From contig JAGKQI010000061.1 of NCBI GenBank assembly GCA_018806915.1, forward strand, positions 930,001 through 994,000: a stretch of 64,000 nt of DNA. The letters are read 5' to 3'. How positions within the stretch are numbered: the first letter of the stretch is position 1; each line of letters opens with the position of its first letter. The stretch is from Phytophthora colocasiae. Lineage: Eukaryota; Oomycota; Peronosporomycetes; Peronosporales; Peronosporaceae. The position numbers were made by a program, and so were the translations under genes. Positions 9,979-21,541 of this stretch are shown here, in pieces. The notes beneath the pieces were generated by a model. It saw only the letters and a list, made by a program, of their open reading frames with translations, was not told the DNA's origin and made no database searches.

Positions 9979-12025
9979 AATGGATTTCAAATTCCCCAAA
10001 TCATTCGAAGATATTCGCACAGTGAATGGAGTGGTTTATGATACTTTCACGACGCAGCACTGGCTGCTGGGTACTTTGAGAATGATCAAGAGTGAGAAGA
10101 ATGCTTAGCGGAGGCCGTTTCGTACAAGATGCCAACTGCTTTGCGACAACTCTTAAGAATCATTTTGGTTTACTCGCTACCCGACCATGCCTCTGCTCTG
10201 TGGGATCGGTTTAAGAAGGATTTGTCAGAAGACTTTTTCAGATCCATCCAGGGACGAGACGCACAAAACAACATTGGCCGTGACGAGGAAGTTAGCTGGC
10301 ATGGCAGAGTATAAGTGCCTGATGTGGCTGGCGGACTATCTGATTTCGAACGGAAAAACGCTGCGTATGTATGGACTTCCTGGTCTCGAAACGTACAGCG
10401 ACGTTTCTGATGAAGTCGCGCGCCAGTCTGCAGATGCTATGGATATCGTCGCACAGGAAGTAGCAGCGTACGAACCGGACGACCTTGAGAGAACTGCGAC
10501 GCTTGCGGATCAGATGAACCAGAACCAGAAAGACATTTTTGACCAAGTCATCGAAGCTGTAAACCGGTGGACAGAAGCTGCTTTTTGTGGACGGCCCAGG
10601 TGGAACTGGTAAATCGTTCTTGCAGGAGCAGATACTTGCTCGTGTCCGTCTTCAGAGAAAGGTGCCGATAGCAGTGGCTTCCAGTGGAATCGCAGCGACG
10701 TTGTTGACAGGAGGACACACGGCACATACTACATTTCAGATTCCGCTTAAACTGTATGAGTTTTCAACATGTAGTCTGTCTTGGCAGAGCCAGAAGGCAG
10801 AACTGATCCGCAAGCCAAGTTTAATCATCTGGGACGAAACTCCTATGACGAATCGAGCGTGCTTCGAAGCGGTGGATCAGTCGTTCTGGGATATTATGAA
10901 GAACGAGTTGGAGCCATTCGGAGGCAAGGTCATGGTTTTCAGTGGAGACGATCGACAAATCCTGCCTGTCTTGAAGGATGCTACTCGGGCAGAAACGCTG
11001 GATGCTTGCTTCAAGTCTTCCTCACTGTAGATCCATTTACAACAAGTGTGTCTGACGGAGAATATGCCTGTTCAGACGGCTCCAGACCCAGCAAGCGCCG
11101 CTGAATTGGCAGAGTTTTCCGACTTCTTGCTTTAGATTGGGGAGGGTCGATATCCAGTTACCTCCGATATCAGTGAGAACGACATTTGTCTTCCACTCGA
11201 CATGTGCATTACACCAGGCACGAGGGGACGGTCGATGGGATGGCGAAGAAACCAAAGAGAACGAAGACATAGAGGCAACTCCAAACTTCAATCTTCTACC
11301 GCCAACGGTAACATCTGCTGATCGAGGTGTTGATGATCCTGATGAGAACAGGCGAAAGCGACATCAATGCGCATATTGATGCAGTGAATCCTGGTGTTGG
11401 CGACGGCAATCATCAGGGTGACTACTTCGTTGAACGAGCCATTTTGGCACCAACGAACGCAAGTGTGAGGCGAATCAACGACATGGTCTCGGAACGGCTA
11501 TCGGGAGAAACAAAAGAGTACCTCTCTGTTGACAGCCTCGAATGTGTTGCGGATCCAAACATGTTTGAGCCAGAGTTCTTGAACTCTCTGAATTTCTCTG
11601 GTATTCCACCACACCGAATTGTATTGAAAGTTGGAACTCCGATCATTATGATTCGTAACCTGAACAGCGACGCAGGTTTGTGTAACGGAACGCGACTTCG
11701 AGTAGTGTCATTGCGTGAGCGAAGCATTGAAGCTATGATTATGTCTGGCCCGTTTAAGGGAAAGTGAGTATTCATTCCACGCATTATCTTCTACAGTGAA
11801 GATGGCGACATGGAATTCCCGTTCAAGCATCGGCGAAAACAGTTTCCTGTGGTTCCGGCATTTGCGATGACGATCAACAAGGCCCAAGGACAGTCTATAC
11901 GCTTTTCACATCCTTTCGATCTTGAGCGCCTCTTCCTTTGCTTCCTTCATGGCGTTGGGATAGATGTGCTTGGTTTCATCGTCACCTTCACTTCATACGC
12001 GTGGGCGAACAAGCATATCAACTGA
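9979..12025 (+). pseudogene. Helitron Pif1-like helicase (decayed)
   Basis: Plus-strand frames with several frameshifts follow the C-terminal helicase half of a Helitron RepHel protein. Seen in order: FEDIRTVNGVVYDTF and ALWDRFKKDLSEDFFRSI upstream of the helicase; the Walker A motif DGPGGTGKSF near 10590; SGIAATLLTGGHTAHTTFQI; the Walker B-like LIIWDETPMTNRACFEAVD near 10830; VFSGDDRQILPV near 10945; then LNFSGIPPHRIVLKVGTPI and TINKAQGQS near 11876. Immediately after AQGQS the sequence turns into unrelated DNA, so the last motif block (the one preserved at 4440-4688) is missing here. The Rep nuclease domain was not found. The element is dead. Confidence 0.85.
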
Positions 12026-12371
12026 ATACTTTATCCTTGGGTCAAGCAAAAGGACAATGACAGTCTCAGCTGTCAGCTTTCCGAGACGCGTCTTCACTTG
12101 ACTTTCCATGCGATTCATACATGTACGAGCAGGCGAGCTGCGATAAAAAAATTCAGTCGTGAGTGCAAAGTGATACGCCAACGTTAAAAAGTGAAAAAAG
12201 TGATACATCAACGTTGAAAATTCATGCATCAACGTTGAACGCAAGTGATGAAGTACTAGTTTTGAGTTCTGATTTAGCGATGCAAATTAATGAATTACTA
12301 TGGCAAAGTACTGCTGATATAGTACTGATTTGCACTGCACACTCTAAGTACTCTTGACAAATGCTTACAGT
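12026..12371. repeat. noncoding with short direct repeats
   Basis: Between the Helitron remnant and the large inverted structure. At 12165-12242 three imperfect copies of a unit containing CATCAACGTTGAA or CGCCAACGTTAAA, preceded twice by AGTGATAC, lie in tandem. No gene seen. Confidence 0.5.
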
Positions 12372-12383
12372 GGGGGGGGGGGG

Positions 12384-12842
12384 TCTTGTACGGTCTTGCT
12401 GTGGAGAATAATGGTGTTAAGAGGGCAGAGGCACTGATGCACGCAAAGTTAACTGAGCTAGGATTTGCGTGGCCTTTGGTGACTCAATTCCCCAAGCGAA
12501 CGTGCGAAACGTACAACTATAGCTCAGTTGTTCTACCTCTATGCCACGACGTGCTCTACAAACATGGTGGCGTCTTCCCGCCGCCACCAACCCGACTTCC
12601 ACCGCTACGCAACTTCTTGTCTCCACCCCCAGAACATGTTATCCCACCGTTGCGGTCTCCAGTTCTGGGCCATCCTAACCTCCAGCCTCTATTAGTGCTA
12701 GAGTACCAACGTCCAGTCTCTCCTCTGAGTTACTTCCATACCGAAGTGACTTCGGCCACACAGAGGAGGTTATACTAGCCTCGCCCTTGTATGTAAGTGT
12801 AGTGTGTTTAGCAAATGTATACGTTTTAGTCGAATCCGTATC
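12384..12842 (+). repeat. left terminal inverted repeat of element E copy 1
   Basis: It pairs with 16126-16584 (inverse), with the partial repeat at 17046-17240 (same sense) and with about 20521-20987 (inverse). It contains an open frame of 130 codons at 12386-12778 (YGLAVENNGVKRAEALMHAK ...), Pro-rich in its middle (FPPPPTRLPPL). I do not recognise this product, and the frame is also present in the other copies, so it could be coding or simply open. Confidence 0.7.
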
Positions 12843-12929
12843 CAGTGTGTTATCTGGTTCTGTGTCCACACCTTAGACAGATCAAGTATGGGTGGATCCG
12901 TGCTGTGGTTGAGATGATCCAGGGGGATT

Positions 12930-14100
12930 GACGATTTGGAGAAACACTACACAATGCATTTTCGGGAACGAAACTTGGTACGGGCATGTAAGACCATTCG
13001 ATGCAGTTCGTGTCATATTTACAGGACGACAGTGAGTGTGTATGGCGCACCCGCCTGGCATTTTAAGCGCAGGAACGAGCTACCCCATCCCTGTTTTGAA
13101 GTACTTCAAAGAGGGGATTCGTTCGTCTACAGGGAATGGGTCGACCACACATGCCAGGATAAGTAATGTACACCAGCTGAGACAACTCGTGATCACCTCA
13201 TTGGGCTTTACCGAACGGAGCTCGTGCTACAACGGCCCATGGATGTACAAACACACCTACGATGAAACAATGGCAATAATTGCATCCGACCACATGCCAA
13301 TTTAATTCCACAACCAGGTCAACGTCCTCATGAAGCGCTGGATCGACACGGCATACCGTACCTACTGCAATTAGTGCCATTGACGCGGTGGGTCAATGGC
13401 GTGGTCCAGGGCAAGCCATGCTCCCGAGGCATGCGAGGGAAAGTTTGTGGCGAATTATGGCTGTACGGTACAGCCAGAACGCGTCCGATTCGCCGACCTC
13501 GTCACTGAAGTCCGGCAACGCAACTTCCCAACTGCAATCGACCTTGATCCAAGATTTGAGATGGCTATTATGGAATCTCCATAGTCCGTAGCCGGAATAT
13601 GGGGAGCGCCTTGTGTAACTATCTCGGAGCCGATAGAGAACTGGCAGCCGGATGACGAGGGTGACGACCCGCAGGATGACAACCCGCTGGAGGTGAACAT
13701 CTTTTGCTGAGCAGTTCGAGCTCATATGCACCGATTAAACGGGGAACGAGTTTGCGGGAGTGTTCCATTAAACCACGGATGCAATTTTGAAGCCGGGCGA
13801 TTAGGAGCAAGGATTGGTGATACTGCGGCAGTCCGCCTTCGCCGACGACATATCCAAACGCAACGCAGTACACTTCTTCAGGAACACCGTCGTGATCTCA
13901 GTAGTGTGTGTTCATGGTATCATCGTCGAAGGGGATAAACTCCTGGAAAGGTTGTGGAACGGATAAGTGGGGTGGCAGCTAGCTGAGATTGCTGAGGTCG
14001 TAACGTGTACACGAGAAGTTAACAGGCGCAGAATCCTCCGTGGGCATCTCATACATACTGCCCAGTAACCCATTGCTGCCGAGTGTACCAGCCACTCGAG
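12930..14100 (+). other. element E interior, unrecognised broken frames
   Basis: Several short plus frames (12936-13166, 13388-13591, 13726-13938) look like pieces of one decayed reading frame, with stretches such as APAWHFKRRNELPHPCFEVL and NFPTAIDLDPRFEMAI. The LDPRF word recalls a hAT motif, but nothing else supports that. The function is unknown. The same frames recur, inverted, in copy 2. Confidence 0.35.
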
Positions 14101-14343
14101 CAACTGTTACTGTAGTCGACCAGCCAGTGCGCGTCGGTATTATCGGTAATACCGATATAGCGTGCTCACATTAGTTATCAAGCGACACCATTGTCACTGG
14201 TCCCCGGCTCAACACATTTGTTCACTCTCTTATTTACGTCTCGAATAAACGTATATCGGGGGGGGGGTCCAAGGTGGTCCCCGGATCAACGGAAATATGA
14301 TTGTCGTTCGCAAAAATTGTTTAAGACGGAGCAATACCGAACT

Positions 14344-14397
14344 ACAGTGAGCGACATATATTAATATGGATCTGTAATAATATGTCGCTCACTGTGC
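14344..14397. repeat. short perfect hairpin (possible MITE remnant)
   Basis: ACAGTGAGCGACATAT is followed after about 21 bases by its exact complement ATATGTCGCTCACTGT. The termini CAGTG/CACTG are typical of several DNA transposon families. The inverse copy of the duplication carries it at about 18976-19030. Confidence 0.6.
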
Positions 14398-14646
14398 AGA
14401 AAATTGCCCCATGGGGGGGGGGGGGGGAAGCGCCGTAGCGCTCCTTCCAGTCTACTTGCGGGCGAAACTTCGTGCAAGCATGGAGAACCATTTGCTACAT
14501 GTTGTGACGATTTGCAGGGAGCTACCTGCCCTGTACGCCACACACGGCCAGTATATCCTCTTTAAGAACAGCTGCCATGTTATCAGTTTCCTCTTGGTAG
14601 GGAGTACTGCAGAAACGACCCCCACGTTTATTGCCCCCCCCCCCTA

Positions 14647-14836
14647 TCAAGAAGACAGGAACTTGGGGGAGGTAAGTAATAATGCCGTCCCCGCAGTTCG
14701 GACGGATGGAAGCTTCTAGAAGCTTCCACAACCGCCCTCTGTATTTCTTACGAAGCTACATACAAATTTAAAGTACTACTAATCTCTGCTTCCTATTGGT
14801 TAGAAATTTTCACCAATCTGGTACACTCACCCCTTC
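14647..14836. repeat. dispersed repeat R, copy 1
   Basis: About 190 bases starting TCAAGAAGACAGGAACTTGG and ending near CACCAATCTGGTACAC recur, with divergence, at about 39153-39345, and as the inverse copy at about 18545-18720. The third copy lies outside element E, so this is an independent repeat family. Confidence 0.65.
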
Positions 14837-14950
14837 CCTGAATAGCACATCGGTTCTTGTTGCTCAGTCGCAAATTTGCCGAGCTCTTGAAGACATCACT
14901 GGTGGCCTGGGATTCGTCTCAACCGGTGGGTTTTTCAAATAACGCCTCAC

Positions 14951-15307
14951 GTGGAAGAGATAGGTCCCTCTCCTGGCGTACCGGCTTTGTCCGCTTTGCT
15001 CCAGGCTGCGACGATAGAAGAGCCATCTTTACACGATGGAAGCGCTGCTCCTGATACAGGTCTTGGTCTTCTCGCTGTTGTTGCGGCCCTGCCAAGGCGC
15101 TCGCCCCCATCAAGTCCGACCGATCTCTTCTTGCTCGATGCCGGTCCCCCTCAGCTCAACGACTCGGCTTCTACTGACGTGCTGATGGACGTCACGATGG
15201 ATTCCTTGTATGAAGCTTTGGACGATGTAAATACTGGGCCACTGCCGAAGCTTCTCGACGTCGCGTGGGGTTCAAGTGAAGCAGCTGTCCCTGATTCAGT
15301 AGCTTAA
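14951..15307 (+). other. unrecognised 118-codon frame in element E
   Basis: An open frame starts MEEIGPSPGVPALSALLQAA and is rich in Ala, Pro, Ser and acidic residues; in a neighbouring frame a similar composition continues to about 15550 (ETPPAASLAVEPPPAVMPTV). It is preserved with one substitution in the inverse copy (18062-18418). No domain recognised; it may be a piece of a larger decayed protein. Confidence 0.35.
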
Positions 15308-16125
15308 AGTGGTGCACCGATGTCGCCTGCCTCCTTCGTCGCTTCACCAAGTGCACCGTAGAGACGCCACCTGCGGCTTCGCTTGCCGTAGAACCTCCTC
15401 CTGCAGTGATGCCTACCGTCGCCTTGTCTCCTGATGCTGTGTCGCCACTCCGGGACCCTGTGGTAGACCGAGAGGAAGCTAATGCTGATCCGTATGATGC
15501 TGACGCATTACTAGATGCAGCTGATACCATCAGATCTGCCAGAACCCCCTGAGCGACATCCCTCGGCTCGTTGGCGGAATTACTTCAACTCTGATTCTTC
15601 TGTTAACCCGACGCGAGCCTACCCGCTCAAGAAGCTGATCGAACATTGAGGTACGCCGCCTCACGTGGCTTACTTGGTTGAATGGGAAATAAAACTGTGC
15701 CAGTTGAGTTGGGTGTGACCCGAAACCTTTCGAGGTGTCGACTACCCAATGAACCACGTAAACCGGTAGAAGGCTTCTGGTGATCCGTGTGAATTCAATG
15801 CGTATTACCAGAACTATTTCCATGGAGCTACTGCTTCGGAGACTGGCATGTGCTTCCTCAAGTCAGTTCAAGCGGTCTCTTTCGACCTCGGCTACCCGAA
15901 GAGCAGCAAGACGGAGACGGAGAGCGGTGTCACTGATACTGGATACCTTTGCCGCATAACCGATCTCATAGAACATGCCCCATGTACAGGCGGACGTGGC
16001 TGTTCAGCAGGCATATGTTAACAGAAAATTTTCACCAAAAATCAAGTTAGGGAATTAATCCAGCGTACCAACTGCTCCTCAGCCTGCTCAGACAGTGTCG
16101 CGCTCATGCGACCATCACGCGAATA

Positions 16126-16584
16126 GATACGGATTCGATTGAAACGTATACATCGTTGCTAAACACACTACACATACATACAAGGGCGAGGCTAGTATAA
16201 CCTCCTCTGTGACAGAAGTCACATCGGTATGGAAGTAACTCAGAGGAGAGACTGGACGTTGGTACTCAAGCACTAATGGAGGCTGGAGGTTAGGATGACC
16301 CGGAACTGAAGACCGCAACGGTGGGATAACACGTTCTGGGGGTAGAGACAAGAAGTTGCGTAGCGGTGGAAGTCGGGTTGGTGGCGGCGGGAAGACGCCA
16401 CCATGTTTGTAGAGCACGTCGTGGCATAGAGGTAGAACAACTGAGCTATAGTTGTACGTTTCGCACGTTCGCTTGGGGAATTGAGTCACCAAAGGCCACG
16501 CAAATCCCAGCTCAGTTAACTTTGCGTGCATCAGTGCCTCTGCCCTCTTAACACCATTATTCTCCACAGCAAGACCGTACCAGA
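16126..16584 (-). repeat. right terminal inverted repeat of element E copy 1
   Basis: Inverse copy of 12384-12842, followed by 12 C. Together with the LTR that follows it, it is nearly identical to 20521-21447, showing that terminal repeat plus LTR were duplicated as a unit. Confidence 0.75.
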
Positions 16585-16596
16585 CCCCCCCCCCCC

Positions 16597-17045
16597 CTGT
16601 AAGGGGTCTACTTAGACCCACTAGGTGGCGTACACGTGCGCTTACGTGTATAAGGAAGCGTGCAGTTAAGATAGACTTAATTTAAATATACCTTTTCCGA
16701 TAAGGATAATTAAATCAAATAGAACTCATGTAAATATACTTCTTCCAATAAGTATAAATAAATCACATATTACTAATTTAAACTTCAAAATACCGTAAAA
16801 TGAAACCCTAGTATTGAATTTGGAACGAAGCCAATTATGGAACCTCCTAAAACTACTTACTCTATTTCTAAAGGATCTACCAACGTGTGGAGCATTGCTT
16901 GGTAGAAATCCGTTACTTTCTACCAATAACATGCACAACTGCACGCGAACCACCCAATGATGTGGTTCGCCCATGTAGCCATTGGTGTGTATAGCACACC
17001 AAGGTCTGAGGTCCATTTCCAACCTCTAACAGTTCTCCTAACTGG
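16597..17045 (-). repeat. truncated LTR (LTR2)
   Basis: It starts TGTAAGGGGTCTACTTAG directly after the C run and follows the sequence of the complete LTR at 21000-21494 up to about ...CTAACTGGTAGAG. There it breaks off about 45 bases early into the inverse copy of element E. The LTR reads on the minus strand. Confidence 0.75.
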
Positions 17046-20000
17046 TAGAGGTTACGGTCTCCAGTTCCGGGTCATCCTAACCTCCAGCCTCCATTAGTGC
17101 TTGAGTACCAACGTCCAGTCTCTCCTCTGAGTTACTTCCATACCGATGTGACTTCTGTCACAGAGGAGGTTATACTAGTCTCGCCCTTGTATGTATGTGT
17201 AGTGTGTTTAGCAACGATGTATACGTTTCAATCGAATCCGTATCTATTCGCGTGATGGTCGCATGAGCGCGACACTGTCTGAGCAGGCTGAGGAGCAGTT
17301 GGTACGCTGGATTAATTCCCTAACTTGATTTTTGGTGAAAATTTTCTGTTAACATATGCCTGCTGAACAGCCACGTCCGCCTGTACATGGGGCATGTTCT
17401 ATGAGATCGGTTATGCGGCAAAGGTATCCAGTATCAGTGACACCGCTCTCCGTCTCCGTCTTGCTGCTCTTCGGGTAGCCGAGGTCGAAAGAGACCGCTT
17501 GAACTGACTTGAGGAAGCACATGCCAGTCTCCGAAGCAGTAGCTCCATGGAAATAGTTCTGGTAATACGCATTGAATTCACACGGATCACCAGAAGCCTT
17601 CTACCGGTTTACGTGGTTCATTGGGTAGTCGACACCTCGAAAGGTTTCGGGTCACACCCAACTCAACTGGCACAGTTTTATTTCCCATTCAACCAAGTAA
17701 GCCACGTGAGGCGGCGTACCTCAATGTTCGATCAGCTTCTTGAGCGGGTAGGCTCGCGTCGGGTTAACAGAAGAATCAGAGTTGAAGTAATTCCGCCAAC
17801 GAGCCGAGGGATGTCGCTCAGGGGGTTCTGGCAGATCTGATGGTATCAGCTGCATCTAGTAATGCGTCAGCATCATACGGATCAGCATTAGCTTCCTCTC
17901 GGTCTCCACAGGGTCCCGGAGTGGCGACACAGCATCAGGAGACAAGGCGACGGTAGGCATCACTGCAGGAGGAGGTTCTACGGCAAGCGAAGCCGCAGGT
18001 GGCGTCTCTACGGTGCACTTGGTGAAGCGACGAAGGAGGCAGGCGACATCGGTGCACCACTTTAAGCTACTGAATCAGGGACAGCTGCTTCACTTGAACC
18101 CCACGCGACGTCGAGAAGCTTCGGCAGTGGCCCAGTATTTACATCGTCCAAAGCTTCATACAAGGAATCCATCGTGACGTCCATCAGCACGTCAGTAGAA
18201 GCCGAGTCGTTGAGCTGAGGGGGACCGGCATCGAGCAAGAAGAGATCGGTCGGACTTGATGGGGGCGAGCGCCTTGGCAGGGCCGCAACAACAGCGAGAA
18301 GACCAAGACCTGTATCAGGAGCAGCGCTTCCATAGTGTAAAGATGGCTCTTCTATCGTCGCAGCCTGGAGCAAAGCGGACAAAGCCGGTACGCCAGGAGA
18401 GGGACCTATCTCTTCCACGTGAGGCGTTATTTGAAAAACCCACCGGTTGAGACGAATCCCAGGCCACCAGTGATGTCTTCAAGAGCTCGGCAAATTTGCG
18501 ACTGAGCAACAAGAACCGATGTGCTATTCAGGGAAGGGGTGAGTGTACCAGATTGGTGAAAATTTCTAACCAATAGGAAGCAGAGATTAGTAGTACTTTA
18601 AATTTGTATGTAGCTTCGTAAGAAATACAGAGGGCGGTTGTGGAAGCTTCTAGAAGCTTCCATCCGTCCGAACTGCGGGGACGGCATTATTACTTACCTC
18701 CCCCAAGTTCCTGTCTTCTTGATAGGGGGGGGGGGGGGCAATAAACGTGGGGGTCGTTTCTGCAGTACTCCCTACCGAGAGGAAACTGATAACATGGCAG
18801 CTGTTCTTAAAGAGGATATACTGGCCGTGTGTGGCGTACAGGGCAGGTAGCTCCCTGCAAATTCGTCACAACATGTAGCAAATGGTTCTCCATGCTTGCA
18901 CGAAGTTTCGCCCGCGCAAGTAGACTGGAAGGAGCGCTACGGCGCTTCCCCCCCCCCCCATGGGGCAATTTTCTGCACAGTGAGCGACATATTATTACAG
19001 ATCCATATTAATATATGTCGCTCACTGTAGTTCGGTATTGCTCCGTCTTAAACAATTTTTGCGAACGACAATCATATTTCCGTTGATCCGGGGACCACCT
19101 TGGACCCCCCCCCCGATATACGTTTATTCGAGACGTAAATAAGAGAGTGAACAAATGTGTTGAGCCGGGGACCAGTGACAATGGTGTCGCTTGATAACTA
19201 ATGTGAGCACGTTATATCGGTATTACCGATAATACCGACGCGCACTGGCTGGTCGACTACAGTAACAGTTGCTTGAGTGGCTGGTACACTCGGCAGCAAT
19301 GGGTTACTGGGCAGTATGTATGAGATGCCCACGGAGGATTCTGCGCCTGTTAACTTCTCGTGTACACGTTACGACCTCAGCAATCTCAGCTAGCTGCCAC
19401 CCCACTTATCCGTTCCACAACCTTTCCAGGAGTTTATCCCCTTCGACGATGATACCATGAACACACACTACTGAGATCACGACGGTGTTCCTGAAGAAGT
19501 GTACTGCGTTGCGTTTGGATATGTCGTCGGCGAAGGCGGACTGCCGCAGTATCACCAATCCTTGCTCCTAATCGCCCGGCTTCAAGTGCATCCGTGGTTT
19601 AATGGAACACTCCCGCAAACTCGTTCCCCGTTTAATCGGTGCATATGAGCTCGAACTGCTCAGCAAAAGATGTTCACCTCCAGCGGGTTGTCATCCTGCG
19701 GGTCGTCACCCTCGTCATCCGGCTGCCAGTTCTCTATCGGCTCCGAGATAGTTACACAAGGCGCTCCCCATATTCCGGCTACGGAATATGGAGATTCCCA
19801 TAATAGCCATCTCAAATCTTGGATCAAGGTCGATTGCAGTTGGGAAGTTGCGTTGCCGGACTTCAGTGACGAGGTCGGCGAATCGGACGCGTTCTGGCTG
19901 TACCGTACAGCCATAATTCGCCACAAACTTTCCCTCGCATGCCTCGGGAGCATGGCTTGCCCTGGACCACGCCATTGACCCACCGCGTCAATGGCACTAA

Positions 20001-20999
20001 TTGCAGTAGGTACGGTATGCCGTGTCGATCCAGCGCTTCATGAGGACGTTGACCTGGTTGTGGAATTAAATTGGCATGTGGTCGGATGCAATTATTGCCA
20101 TTGTTTCATCGTAGGTGTGTTTGTACATCCATGGGCCGTTGTAGCACGAGCTCCGTTCGGTAAAGCCCAATGAGGTGATCACGAGTTGTCTCAGCTGGTG
20201 TACATTACTTATCCTGGCATGTGTGGTCGACCCATTCCCTGTAGACGAACGAATCCCCTCTTTGAAGTACTTCAAAACAGGGATGGGGTAGCTCGTTCCT
20301 GCGCTTAAAATGCCAGGCGGGTGCGCCATACACACTCACTGTCGTCCTGTAAATATGACACGAACCGCATCGAATGGTCTTACATGCCCGTACCAAGTTT
20401 CGTTCCCGAAAATGCATTGTGTAGTGTTTCTCCAAATCGTCAATCCCCCTGGATCATCTCAACCACAGCACGGATCCACCCATACTTGATCTGTCTAAGG
20501 TGTGGACACAGAACCAGATAACACACTGGATACGGATTCGACTAAAACGTATACATTTGCTAAACACACTACACTTACATACAAGGGCGAGGCTAGTATA
20601 ACCTCCTCTGTGTGACCGAAGTCACTTCAGTATGGAAGTAACTCAGAGGAGAGACTGGACGTTGGTACTCTAGCACTAATAGAGGCTGGAGGTTAGGATG
20701 GCCCAGAACTGGAGACCGCAACGGTGGGATAACATGTTCTGGGGGTGGAGACAAGAAGTCGCGTAGCGGTGGAAGTCGGGTTGGTGGCGGCGGGAAGACG
20801 CCACCATGTTTGTAGAGCACGTCGTGGCATAGAGGTAGAACAACTGAGCTATAGTTGTACGTTTCGCACGTTCGCTTGGGGAATTGAGTCACCAAAGGCC
20901 ACGCAAATCCTAGCTCAGTTAACTTTGCGTGCATCAGTGCCTCTGCCCTCTTAACACCATTATTCTCCACAGCAAGACCGTACCAGACCCCCCCCCCCC
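17046..20999 (-). mobile_element. element E, copy 2 (inverse, 5'-truncated)
   Basis: This is the reverse complement of 12372 to about 16313, with only scattered differences. Its left end lacks the outer part (about 285 bases) of the terminal repeat and starts at the junction with LTR2; its right end has the full repeat and 12 C (20988-20999). It mirrors all sub-features of copy 1, including the hairpin, repeat R and the unrecognised frames. Confidence 0.8.
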
Positions 21000-21494
21000 T
21001 GTAAGGGGTCTACTTAGACCCACTAGGTGGCGTACACGTGCGCTTACGTGTATAAGGAAGCGTGCAGTTAAGATAGACTTAATTTAAATATACCTTTTCC
21101 GATAAGGATAATTAAATCAAATAGAACTCATGTAAATATACTTCTTCCAATAAGTATAAATAAATCACATATTACTAATTTAAACTTCAAAATACCGTAA
21201 AATGAAACCCTAGTATTGAATTTGGAACGAAGCCAATTATGGAACCTCCTAAAACTACTTACTCTATTTCTAAAGGATCTACCAACGTGTGGAGCATTGC
21301 TTGGTAGAAATCCGTTACTTTCTACCAATAACATGCACAACTGCACGCGAACCACCCAATGATGTGGTTCGCCCATGTAGCCATTGGTGTGTATAGCACA
21401 CCAAGGTCTGAGGTCCATTTCCAACCTCTAACAGTTCTCCTAACTGGTAGAGTTACAACTGATGTAACCACTTGTACGTAAAACCCCCGTTACA
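21000..21494 (-). repeat. complete solo LTR (LTR1) with CCCCC target duplication
   Basis: On the minus strand it begins TGTAACGGGGGTTTTACG and ends CCCCTTACA, so it has TG...CA ends and 495 bases. It is flanked by C runs on both sides (20988-20999 and 21495-21500), consistent with a 5-bp duplication CCCCC made by insertion into the C tip of element E. No retrotransposon interior is attached, so it is a solo LTR formed by recombination. Confidence 0.75.
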
Positions 21495-21541
21495 CCCCCC
21501 TGACGATGTTGCAGAAGTTCTGGCAATGCTGGTTGCTGTTG

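Larger units (their letters stand above)
12372..16596 (+). mobile_element. element E, copy 1: 459-bp terminal inverted repeats tipped by 12-base G/C runs
   Basis: The segment begins with 12 G (12372-12383) and ends with 12 C (16585-16596). Inside these, 12384-12842 and 16126-16584 are inverted copies of each other with few differences (for example TCTTGTACGG at the left against TCTGGTACGG in the complement of the right). This is the layout of a DNA transposon with long inverted repeats (fold-back or Mutator-like). No transposase signature was recognised in the 3.3-kb interior. A target duplication could not be shown because an LTR abuts the right end. A second, inverted copy follows at 17046-20999. 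Confidence 0.7.

Noticed and set aside
12372..12383. G-runs as telomeric or G-quadruplex repeats
   Set aside because: They are plain homopolymers at element ends, not arrays of a telomere unit; quadruplex formation is possible but nothing supports a role.
13388..13591. hAT transposase in element E (LDPRF word)
   Set aside because: A single short word without zinc finger, catalytic or dimerisation blocks is not enough.
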